From NCBI GenBank assembly GCA_002310215.1, contig DBYR01000042.1, positions 186,001-250,000 on the forward strand: a stretch of DNA of 64,000 bases, given 5' to 3'. The position numbers and the translations under genes were made by a program. This document shows positions 8,501 through 16,061 of the stretch, in pieces. The stretch is from Bacteroidales bacterium UBA1181. Its GTDB lineage: Bacteria > Bacteroidota > Bacteroidia > Bacteroidales > Paludibacteraceae. Position 1 is the first letter of the stretch; each line of letters opens with the position of its first letter. A model generated the notes under the pieces. It was not told where the DNA came from. It worked only from the letters and a program-made list of their open reading frames with translations, and did no database searches.

Positions 8501-10966
8501 TTAACGTATTTTCGCTCCCAGTTTCTCTTCGAAATTCTTCATCAGTTTGTTCATGATGGCGTCGATTTGTCCGTCCGTCATCGTCTTCGCCTCGTCTTGG
8601 AGGATGAAACTTACCGCATAGGATTTCTTGCCCGCCTCGAGGTTCTTCCCTTCGTACACGTCGAAGAGATAGATATTCTTGATGAGCTTCCGCTCTGTCT
8701 CCATGGCCACTTTGGTGATGTCATCGAAGGTGGTCGCCTTGTTGATCAGAAGGGCCAAGTCTCTCTTGACTTCTGGGTACTTGGAGATCTCCTTGTAGGT
8801 CACTTTATGGTTCTTTAACTCGGTCAGAATATGGTTCCACTCCAAATCGGCGTAATACACGTTGTTCTCCAACCCGAACATGTTCAGGACTTTCTTGGAA
8901 ACGACGCCTATGGTGGCGAGCAACTTGCCTGTGTTGGTCATGATCGTCATCCCGTCTGACATGAGTTCGTCTTGGTAGACTCCGTAAACCAATCCTTTTT
9001 TGCTGAATCCGAGTCGCGTGAATATGTTTTCAACGTATGCCCTCAACTGGTAGAAGGAGGTCTTCTCTTGCTTCAATACCCAGCTTTGGGTGGTCTTGTT
9101 TCCGCTCAACCAGATGCCTAAGTGAAGTTCTTCCGAGTAGGGCTTCAATGGCGCCTCTTCCGTTGATTGCTTCTCTGGATTCATGTGGTAACAGTTGCCG
9201 AACTCGTAGAATTTGATGTCGACGTTCTTCCTGTTCACATTGTAGGCTACGCTTTCGAGCCCTCCGAAAAGCAACGTCTGCCGCATGCATCCAAGGTCGG
9301 CGCTGAGTGGGTTCATCACCATCACCGTCGTGTTGAGTGGATACTTCTCCGAATCCGAGTAGTAGGATATCTTCGTGAGGGAGTTGTTGAGTATCTCGTT
9401 GAATCCGCAGCCCGTCAATTGCTCTGAGATGAGGTTTTGTAACTTCAAACTGTTCGGACGTGGCGAATAGGCGATGGATGAATTGAGGGACATTCCCTCC
9501 TCCACGTTGTCGTAACCATAGATACGAAGCAGATCTTCGATCACGTCCACATCCCTCGTCACATCGACCCTGTAGGTAGGGACTTCGAGCGAAAGGCCGT
9601 TCTCATCCTCCTTCTTGATCTCTATCTCAAGACCTGAAAGGATGGTCTTCACCTCCTCTTTCTTGATTTCTTTGCCAACAAGGGTATTGATTTTGTTGTA
9701 GGTGAGCTCCACAGGGAACGGTGCGACTGGATTAGGGTATATGTCGTACACTTCGCTTGATATTTCGCCACCCGCCAACTCCTTGATGAGCAAGGCGGCG
9801 CATTTCAAGATATAGAGCGTGTTGTTAGGATCGCAGCCTCTTTCGTAACGGAAAGACGCGTCGGTGTTGAGACCGAATCTGCGGGCCGTTTTCCTGATGT
9901 ATACTGGGTTGAAGCATGCGCTCTCGATGAAGACGTTTTGGGTGGTTTCGCTGACGCCAGACTCTAAACCTCCGAAAACACCGGCGAGACATGCGCCTCC
10001 TTTTTCGTCGCAAATCATTAAATCGTCGGCTGTCAAGGTCCTCTCCACACCGTCGAGGGTGGTGAACTTAGTTCCGTTCGGCAATGTCTTGACGATGATC
10101 TGTTGCCCAGCCATCTTGTCCAAATCGAAGGCGTGGAGCGGCTGACCTAATGCGTGCAACAAATAATTGGTGGCGTCCACCACGTTGTTGATTGGTCTGA
10201 GACCGATGGTCCTCAATGCGTTTTGCATCCAACTAGGCGACTCCTTGATGGTGATGCCGGTGATGACCACGCCTGAGTAACGGGTGCATGCCGCCGTGTT
10301 TTCCACACTCACCTTTACGGGATGGCTGTTGTTGTCTATCTTGAAAGAGGAAACGTCTGGTTTGCTGAGGATGTATTTCCCTGGTTGGTGAAATTGGAAG
10401 TAGGCCGCGAGGTCACGTGCCACACCGTAATGGGAGGTCGCGTCGATACGGTTAGGGGTGATGTCCACCTCAATCACATAGTCCGACTCAACACCGTAAT
10501 ACGTCTTCGCAGGGGTTCCCACCGCCACGTTCGCTGGCAATTCGATGATGCCTGCATGACTGGTGCCCACGCCAATCTCGTCTTCCGCACAAAGCATACC
10601 GAACGAGTCGACTCCACGTAGCTTGAACTTCTTAATGATGGAACATTTGTCGCCCTCGTAGAGCTTCGTTCCAATGGTGGCGACGATGGTTTTGATGCCG
10701 GTCCGACAGTTCGACGCACCGCACACGATCTGCAGGGGCTCGCCTTCCCCTATGTTGACTTTCGTAACATGAAGATGGTCGGAGTCCGGATGCGCTACGC
10801 ATTCCAACACCTCACCCACAACTAAACCTTCCAATCCTCCTTTGATGGATTGTATCTCTTCAACACCTCCGACTTCAAGACCTATTGAGGTTAAAACCTT
10901 TGAGACTTCTTCCGGCTCTATATCAAGATTGATATACTTCTTTAGCCAATTGTACGAAATATTCAT
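8501..10966 (-). CDS. pheT: Phenylalanine-tRNA ligase beta subunit
   Basis: Beta subunit of the alpha2-beta2 enzyme that charges tRNA-Phe. The 821-residue product begins MNISYNWLKKY, followed by the EMAP/tRNA-binding domain (about 40-150, HPDSDHLHV and LRGVDSFGMLC), the B3/B4 editing domain, B5, the pseudo-catalytic core and a C-terminal anticodon-binding FDX-ACB domain (about 730-821, YPEVKRDLALLI). I start at the ATG at 10966 because an upstream TTG adds only three residues and lacks a ribosome signal. The partner pheS is not in the window. It is divergent from the hydrolase gene to its right across a 206-base gap. Confidence 0.97.
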   Translation of the reverse strand: MNISYNWLKKYINLDIEPEEVSKVLTSIGLEVGGVEEIQSIKGGLEGLVVGEVLECVAHPDSDHLHVTKVNIGEGEPLQIVCGASNCRTGIKTIVATIGTKLYEGDKCSIIKKFKLRGVDSFGMLCAEDEIGVGTSHAGIIELPANVAVGTPAKTYYGVESDYVIEVDITPNRIDATSHYGVARDLAAYFQFHQPGKYILSKPDVSSFKIDNNSHPVKVSVENTAACTRYSGVVITGITIKESPSWMQNALRTIGLRPINNVVDATNYLLHALGQPLHAFDLDKMAGQQIIVKTLPNGTKFTTLDGVERTLTADDLMICDEKGGACLAGVFGGLESGVSETTQNVFIESACFNPVYIRKTARRFGLNTDASFRYERGCDPNNTLYILKCAALLIKELAGGEISSEVYDIYPNPVAPFPVELTYNKINTLVGKEIKKEEVKTILSGLEIEIKKEDENGLSLEVPTYRVDVTRDVDVIEDLLRIYGYDNVEEGMSLNSSIAYSPRPNSLKLQNLISEQLTGCGFNEILNNSLTKISYYSDSEKYPLNTTVMVMNPLSADLGCMRQTLLFGGLESVAYNVNRKNVDIKFYEFGNCYHMNPEKQSTEEAPLKPYSEELHLGIWLSGNKTTQSWVLKQEKTSFYQLRAYVENIFTRLGFSKKGLVYGVYQDELMSDGMTIMTNTGKLLATIGVVSKKVLNMFGLENNVYYADLEWNHILTELKNHKVTYKEISKYPEVKRDLALLINKATTFDDITKVAMETERKLIKNIYLFDVYEGKNLEAGKKSYAVSFILQDEAKTMTDGQIDAIMNKLMKNFEEKLGAKIR

Positions 10967-11110
10967 TACTGCCAATTATTATTTCCGGGTGGCGACACCG
11001 CCTCCCTCCGTTCCTAATTCCGCGAAATTATAAAAATATTCTCTATTCTTAATGTCTTCTTCTTTATTTTTATGCGTATGGGCAATACAACATTGGCGTG
11101 ATGCATTAAA

Positions 11111-11154
11111 TTAGACTGATAGTCTAAATTCTTTTCGATAAATTCTTATCTTTG
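11111..11154 (+). promoter_or_regulatory. Promoter with overlapping 7-bp inverted repeat upstream of the hydrolase gene
   Basis: TATCTTTG (11147-11154) matches the TAnnTTTG box. TTAGACT (11111-11117) and AGTCTAA (11121-11127) form a perfect 7-bp inverted repeat with a 3-base centre that covers the place where the -33 element should be. Transcription would start near 11161, only about 12 bases before the ATG at 11173. The arrangement suits an operator, but no regulator gene adjoins it. Confidence 0.45.
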
Positions 11155-11172
11155 CGAAATAAGATTTATAAA

Positions 11173-11970
11173 ATGGCAAGATTTCGATTCTTATTATTTG
11201 GGTTAATGTCTCTCTTCCTCTGTGTCAATGTGCAGGCGGAGGAGGAAGAGTATGCTTCAGACTATTTTTATGGGAGGGAATATCGCTATCAGGGCGACAC
11301 GCTCCGCTATCGTGTCATGTTCCCGAAAGGATATGGCGTCGAGGGCCTGAAGTTCCCTTTGTTTGTTTTCCTCCATGGCGAGGAAGAGCGGGGCAGTGAT
11401 AACTTGATGCAACTCAAGTACGGGGCTCAACTCTATATGAGTGAGGAGGCTCGTAATTACCAGTCTGCGGTGGTCATCATCCCACAATGCCCGGAAAGTG
11501 ACGCTTGGGCGAAGTACGATAAGCTGGATGATGGTTCCATCGTGTTGCGGGAGAACCCGGAGCAGACAAAGAGCAGTGTCATTGTGGAGAAATTGATCCA
11601 ACATTTCATGAAGAAGGAGGATAAGATAGATGTTTCCCGTGTTTACCTTGTGGGCAAGGACATGGGTGCGTTCGGGGTGTTGGACCTTGCAGCCCGCAAC
11701 CCTAAGATGTATTCGGCCGTGATCGCAGTATCGGGTGTGATCGAGCCTTCGCGGTTGAAGAAGAAGAAGGTCCCTGTTCGTCTCTACCATGGGGTGGAGG
11801 ATCGTATTGTTCCTATTCAGTACGCTCGTGATCTGGAGGCTGTGCTGAAGTCCAATTCCAATGGCTCCGACTTGGTGGAGTTCCAGGACACGAAGCACGA
11901 CGACGCTTGGGAAATGGCCATCAGCGCATCAGACTTCATGGAGTGGCTCTTCGAAAAGAAGAAAAAGTAA
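11173..11970 (+). CDS. Secreted alpha/beta-hydrolase-fold protein with Asp in place of the nucleophile Ser
   Basis: The 265-residue product has a signal peptide (MARFRFLLFGLMSLFLCVN, cleavage after VQA) and then the esterase/phospholipase-like layout of an alpha/beta hydrolase: oxyanion segment FVFLHGEEERG, nucleophile elbow YLVGKDMGAFG, acid loop HGVEDRIVP and a His-containing KHDDAW segment near the C-terminus. In related secreted esterases the elbow reads GxSxG; here residue 163 is Asp (codon GAC), giving GKDMG. Other hydrolases of this fold (dehalogenases, epoxide hydrolases) do use Asp, so this may be an altered enzyme rather than a dead one. A TTG seven codons upstream is rejected as start because it falls inside the promoter. 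Substrate unknown. Confidence 0.75.
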   Translation: MARFRFLLFGLMSLFLCVNVQAEEEEYASDYFYGREYRYQGDTLRYRVMFPKGYGVEGLKFPLFVFLHGEEERGSDNLMQLKYGAQLYMSEEARNYQSAVVIIPQCPESDAWAKYDKLDDGSIVLRENPEQTKSSVIVEKLIQHFMKKEDKIDVSRVYLVGKDMGAFGVLDLAARNPKMYSAVIAVSGVIEPSRLKKKKVPVRLYHGVEDRIVPIQYARDLEAVLKSNSNGSDLVEFQDTKHDDAWEMAISASDFMEWLFEKKKK

Positions 11971-12053
11971 AATGTCCCCGTTGTTTGTGGGAAGAGACGC
12001 ACCGATGCAGGGCCCATTTATAGAGTATTAATTTAAAAACGTTATCCCCCCGT

Positions 12054-12947
12054 ATGGTTGTATTTGCAGTCTTGCTTTTAATAAGCGCTTTGCTTATGTT
12101 TGTTGGCATGGGGATATTGAATGTGAGTAGTAGGTTCCCCATGGAGGAAGATGTGGCGTGCCTGATCCGTCTTCTCGTTTCGGTTGTCAAGTGCGATGGG
12201 GAAGCGGATCCGGAGGAGATTGCCGCTGTCAAATCATATATTAGTTCCTCGCCTCGTTGGGGGACTTATATCATCAAATATTTTGAGCAGGAACTGGACG
12301 CTTCAAATGTCAAGTTCTTAGGCTATGAAAGTTCTGGAGTCCCGTTGTTCGTGTTGAATAGAAAGGAAAAAGACTGGAATGTTTCCAAATATAGCGTTTC
12401 CGACCTCTCTTCCAATGCCATTTCAAAACTCTTCCGCAAGTACTCCGAACGGATGGAATTCATGGACGTTTTGTTCCAAATCGCTTATTCCCAGGATGGT
12501 GTGAGCGATGTGGAGGTGGACCTGCTACGTGAGATGGCGCATTATCTCTGCATCAAATCGTGGGATTTCACGGGGTTCTTGTACAAGTACGAGTACATGA
12601 TGGACGAGCAACAGAAGAAGCAGAAAAAACAAGAGGAGAAGCGGAAGCGTACTGAAAAGGATAAATCGGAAACGGGGAGAAACGAGCGCCAGAAAGCGCA
12701 TGAGACCCGCTTCAAAAATGTCACTAACACCCGCACGAAGGAGGCTCTCCAACTCCTGGAAATCACGGAGAATGCGGACGAACAGGAGATCAAATCCGCC
12801 TACCGCAGATTGGCGAAAATGTACCACCCGGACACGCTCCCCGCTAACGTCTCCGAAAAGGAGAAGGAGGAGGCTGCCGCACGGTTCCGATCGATTCATG
12901 AGGCTTATGAGTTTCTGTTGTCGGCGGAGATGCTTCGTGTGAAATAA
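12054..12947 (+). CDS. Membrane-anchored TerB-like/J-domain protein, copy 1
   Basis: First of three tandem paralogues. The 297-residue protein has one N-terminal membrane helix (about 1-24), a TerB-like helical domain (about 30-185, with LVSVVKCDGEADPEE and LFQIAYSQDGVSDVE), a Lys/Glu/Gln-rich charged segment (about 188-220) and a C-terminal J domain (about 235-297) with the HPD tripeptide in KMYHPDTLPAN. The plan resembles DjlA, in which a TerB-like domain and a J domain sit on a membrane anchor; HPD is the residue set that stimulates Hsp70 (DnaK) ATPase. Its client is unknown. The next copy starts 65 bases downstream. The second TerB half and the J domain are almost the same in all three copies, while the N-terminal 130 residues differ. 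Confidence 0.82.
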   Translation: MVVFAVLLLISALLMFVGMGILNVSSRFPMEEDVACLIRLLVSVVKCDGEADPEEIAAVKSYISSSPRWGTYIIKYFEQELDASNVKFLGYESSGVPLFVLNRKEKDWNVSKYSVSDLSSNAISKLFRKYSERMEFMDVLFQIAYSQDGVSDVEVDLLREMAHYLCIKSWDFTGFLYKYEYMMDEQQKKQKKQEEKRKRTEKDKSETGRNERQKAHETRFKNVTNTRTKEALQLLEITENADEQEIKSAYRRLAKMYHPDTLPANVSEKEKEEAAARFRSIHEAYEFLLSAEMLRVK

Positions 12948-13012
12948 TTATAGGCTCAGCGTTTAACGAATGGATGGAATTTTGAATAATTGTTGATTTC
13001 AAATTGATTGTT

Positions 13013-13948
13013 ATGGAGCAGATTTTAGTGACTCTCATCATCCTTTTCTTCGTATTCCCTATTTTTCTTCTTATATTGGAGCTTTTCGATGCTAAGATTA
13101 CCGCTTTCTTTCACAGTCCTCGTATTTTCGTTCCAGAAAGGAACTTGAAAACTATCACGCTCTTTGCCGCAGTTGTAAAGTGTGACAAGATGGCGAGTCG
13201 TAGTGAGATTGATTTCGTGAAAAGACATATTTTTCTGTCGCCCCAATTCGCTAAATATAGGGAACTATCCTTCCGTTTCTTTGACAGTGAGTTAGAGGAT
13301 CTCAGCGTTCGTTTCATGGGCTATAAAGCGGCGAATCTCCCTTTCTTCATATTAAACCGGAAAAATATTGTTGGGAAGAGTATTTCGGAGAGAGTCTCGG
13401 ATATATCTACTAATCTCTTCATGAAATACTTAAACAAGTACTCCGAACGGATGGAACTCATGGAGGTTTTGTTCCAAATCGCCTATTCGCAGGATGGTGT
13501 GAGCGATGTGGAGGTGGATTTGTTGCGTGAGGTGGCGCACTATCTATGCATCAAGTCGTGGGATCTCTCGGGTTTTTTGTACAAGTACGAATACATGGTG
13601 GACGAACAACAGAAGAAGCAGAAAAAACAAGAGGAGGAACGGAAGCGTGCAAAAAAGGATAAAGGGTCGGAAGAGGGGAGTGGCGAACGCCAAAAAACGC
13701 ATGAGACCCGTTTCAAGAATGTCACGAACACCCGCACGAAGGAGGCTCTCCAACTCTTAGAGATCACGGAGAATGTGGACGCACAGGGAATCAAATCCGC
13801 CTACCGCAAATTGGTGAAGAGGTACCATCCGGACTCACTCTCGGTCAATGCCTCCGAAGAAGAGAAGGAGGAGGCTGCCGCACGGTTTCGCTCAATCCAT
13901 GAGGCTTATGAATTTTTACTTTCCTCGGAAATGGTCCGTGTCAAGTAG
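13013..13948 (+). CDS. Membrane-anchored TerB-like/J-domain protein, copy 2
   Basis: Second tandem copy, 311 residues. It has an N-terminal membrane helix (MEQILVTLIILFFVFPIFL), a TerB-like domain whose first half (LFAAVVKCDKMASRSEID) is clearly different from copy 1, and from YSERMELMEVLFQ onward it nearly repeats copy 1, including the charged Lys/Gln/Glu segment and the J domain with RYHPDSLSVN (HPD intact). The ATG at 13013 is preferred to a TTG three codons earlier. The sharp change from divergent to near-identical sequence within one gene suggests gene conversion or selection on a common Hsp70-facing end. Confidence 0.82.
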   Translation: MEQILVTLIILFFVFPIFLLILELFDAKITAFFHSPRIFVPERNLKTITLFAAVVKCDKMASRSEIDFVKRHIFLSPQFAKYRELSFRFFDSELEDLSVRFMGYKAANLPFFILNRKNIVGKSISERVSDISTNLFMKYLNKYSERMELMEVLFQIAYSQDGVSDVEVDLLREVAHYLCIKSWDLSGFLYKYEYMVDEQQKKQKKQEEERKRAKKDKGSEEGSGERQKTHETRFKNVTNTRTKEALQLLEITENVDAQGIKSAYRKLVKRYHPDSLSVNASEEEKEEAAARFRSIHEAYEFLLSSEMVRVK

Positions 13949-13980
13949 TAATAAGGTAATGTTTGTAATTCGTTGATTCT

Positions 13981-14895
13981 ATGATTTATATATTTCCATT
14001 AGCAGTTATAATCAGTCTCTTTGTGGTCTACATTATTCTGACGGAAATTTCTGATGCCCCGCGCAAAAATCTGTCTGATATGGAAACAAGGTTCGTCGAT
14101 CTATTTGTGGCTTTAGCCAAATGTGATGGGAAAGATGATCCTTCGGAGGTTTTGTTTATTAAATCACATATTTGCAGGTCCCCTCGTTTGAATAAAAATC
14201 GTGAATGGATTACAAAATGTTTGAATGTGGAACTGAAAAACACACAGGTGCGTTTCCTCGGATACAATCATGAAAATTTACCCCTTTTCATCATAAAAAG
14301 GAAAATAAATGATAGACAACAGATTATAGAAAAAGTCTCAGACATTACGATTTATCTGCATAAGAATTATATGCAGAGTTACTCTGATCGAATGGACTTC
14401 ATGGATGTTTTGTTCCAAATCGCCTATTCGCAGGATGGTGTGAGCAATGTGGAGGTGGACTTTCTGCGTGAGGTGGCGCATTATTTGGAGATCAAGTATT
14501 GGGACTTCACCGCCTTTTTGTACAAATATGAGTACATGAAAAAGGAACAAAATGAACAAAAACAACAGAAACAACAAAAAGAGGATCAGAAGCGTGCGAA
14601 AAAGAAAAAACGGACGGAAAGTGAAGAAAATGAGCGTCGTAAAACGCATGAGACTCGTTTCGAGAATGTCACGAACACCCGCACGAAGGAGGCTCTCCAA
14701 CTTCTGGAAATCACGGAGAATGCGGACGAGCAGGAGATTAAATCCGCCTACCGCAAATTGGTGAAGAGGTACCACCCAGACACGCTTCCCGCTAACGTCT
14801 CCGAAAAGGAGAGGGAGGAGGCTACCGAACGCTTCCGCTCAATCCATGAGGCTTATGAATTTCTGTTAGAACAAGTTGTGCTCTTAAAAAAATAA
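13981..14895 (+). CDS. Membrane-anchored TerB-like/J-domain protein, copy 3
   Basis: Third tandem copy, 304 residues, starting 32 bases after copy 2. Layout as in the others: N-terminal helix (IFPLAVIISLFVVYIIL), TerB-like domain (LFVALAKCDGKDDPSE; LFQIAYSQDGVSNVEVD), a linker richer in Gln and Lys (about 190-225), and a J domain with RYHPDTLPAN. It is the most divergent in the linker and ends in a different tail (EQVVLLKK). It converges with the minus-strand TerB-like membrane protein; only 10 bases separate the stop codons and no terminator is visible between them. Confidence 0.82.
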   Translation: MIYIFPLAVIISLFVVYIILTEISDAPRKNLSDMETRFVDLFVALAKCDGKDDPSEVLFIKSHICRSPRLNKNREWITKCLNVELKNTQVRFLGYNHENLPLFIIKRKINDRQQIIEKVSDITIYLHKNYMQSYSDRMDFMDVLFQIAYSQDGVSNVEVDFLREVAHYLEIKYWDFTAFLYKYEYMKKEQNEQKQQKQQKEDQKRAKKKKRTESEENERRKTHETRFENVTNTRTKEALQLLEITENADEQEIKSAYRKLVKRYHPDTLPANVSEKEREEATERFRSIHEAYEFLLEQVVLLKK

Positions 14896-14905
14896 GGGCT
14901 TGTAA

Positions 14906-16051
14906 TTATGCGAAGAAAATATAGATGATGCTGATTAGGTATAGCAGATCCGCATAAAAATATTCTTTTACAAAACACAAGTAGTCTTTGCGTGTAATAG
15001 CAACGTCATATCTGTCCGAGATGGTTTTGTTGTAGTAATGGAGGAAGGTAATGAATAATATCGCTATACATATAGATAGAAAGATGCCTAAGCTATCTGT
15101 TTTTGTGATTATGAGCTCAACAATTGCCCTTAAAGTTTGAAAAGAAAGAAAAACCACTGAGAATACAGAGCTTGATGCACCATTTTTGATGATGAACTTA
15201 GTGTTTGTATCTGTATGGGTTTCAGTGTTTTGTGGAAAAATGTTGAAAACGGTCTCTGGATCGGAATAGAGTTCCGGATTTTTCTCTTTCAGATTCTTAT
15301 AGAACCATTCGTCTTCGGATTTCGAATCAAAGTAATCTTTTAGCGTGTAAAATTCCTCCGTTGTCAGGAAATGGTTCACGCAGATTCTTTTCAAGTCAGT
15401 CTCTTCGCCTCTATTGATGTTGCCATCCATGTAGGCCAGTTGGAAAAGTAGGTACGAAAGGTATTTCTTTTGCTCTTCATTGAGGTAATCCACTAATGAT
15501 AGGGCAATTTCCTTGACATGCTCGTCGGGCAAACTGAAGAACTCTTCGCGATTGTGCATTCCTCCATATACGGAATAATCCTTCCTTCTTTTCAAATCAC
15601 GGAGCCATCCTTGGGGGTTGATGTAGGTTCGTCTTATTTTTTTTATGTATGTGAAAATCTTTTCGTTGAGGGTGACAGAATTTAATGCGGTGTGTCTGAA
15701 CACGAGATCGTCGACGATAGTGTCGATGTTTGTGCTTTTGTCGAATGATGTCCGGATGTAATTGACGACAAACGCTAATTTGTTGGCATACATCTCTTTC
15801 TTGTCGCTCTGCAAGAGCTTACACATGAGTAGAACGACCGTTCTGTTCAGTAGATTTTTATCCATTCGTGTGGCTTCGTAGAGCTTCTTTTCATCCCGTC
15901 GCTCAAACACGAATATGTTTCCTTTCAATAGAAAATACAATGTGAGTATAGCGTATATGGCACAAAAAAATACTTGAAACACATCGTAGTCTCTCCCGAT
16001 TATGGATAAAATATTCATGTATGACATTTGGAATAACATTGTGATATCCAT
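14906..16051 (-). CDS. TerB-like membrane protein of unknown function
   Basis: A 381-residue protein with an N-terminal hydrophobic helix (about 25-45), a helical soluble part with two TerB-like stretches (LLMCKLLQSDKKEMYANKL near 75-95 and LLFQLAYMDGNINRGEETD near 220-240), and at least two C-terminal membrane helices (about 290-330 and 360-381). The second stretch lines up by eye with LFQIAYSQDGVSDVEVD of the neighbouring J-domain proteins, but this protein has no J domain. Start MDITMLFQ at 16051 lies 10 bases after the upstream oxidoreductase gene, behind AGAAAGAG; a frame extending 50 residues further lies within that gene and is rejected. It is the last gene of the minus-strand run. It may work with the facing J-domain trio; that is inference from position and domain. 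Confidence 0.65.
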   Translation of the reverse strand: MDITMLFQMSYMNILSIIGRDYDVFQVFFCAIYAILTLYFLLKGNIFVFERRDEKKLYEATRMDKNLLNRTVVLLMCKLLQSDKKEMYANKLAFVVNYIRTSFDKSTNIDTIVDDLVFRHTALNSVTLNEKIFTYIKKIRRTYINPQGWLRDLKRRKDYSVYGGMHNREEFFSLPDEHVKEIALSLVDYLNEEQKKYLSYLLFQLAYMDGNINRGEETDLKRICVNHFLTTEEFYTLKDYFDSKSEDEWFYKNLKEKNPELYSDPETVFNIFPQNTETHTDTNTKFIIKNGASSSVFSVVFLSFQTLRAIVELIITKTDSLGIFLSICIAILFITFLHYYNKTISDRYDVAITRKDYLCFVKEYFYADLLYLISIIYIFFA

Positions 16052-16061
16052 CTCTTTCTTG

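Noticed and set aside
11991..12020. Degenerate REP-like half repeat (AGAGACGCACCGATGC)
   Set aside because: It resembles common Bacteroidales palindromes, but the second arm is missing and it does not match the palindrome at 62878, so it is not called.
12054..16051. Tellurite-resistance operon
   Set aside because: TerB-like domains are present, but no TerC, TerD/TerZ or other ter genes are seen; the J-domain architecture is closer to DjlA.
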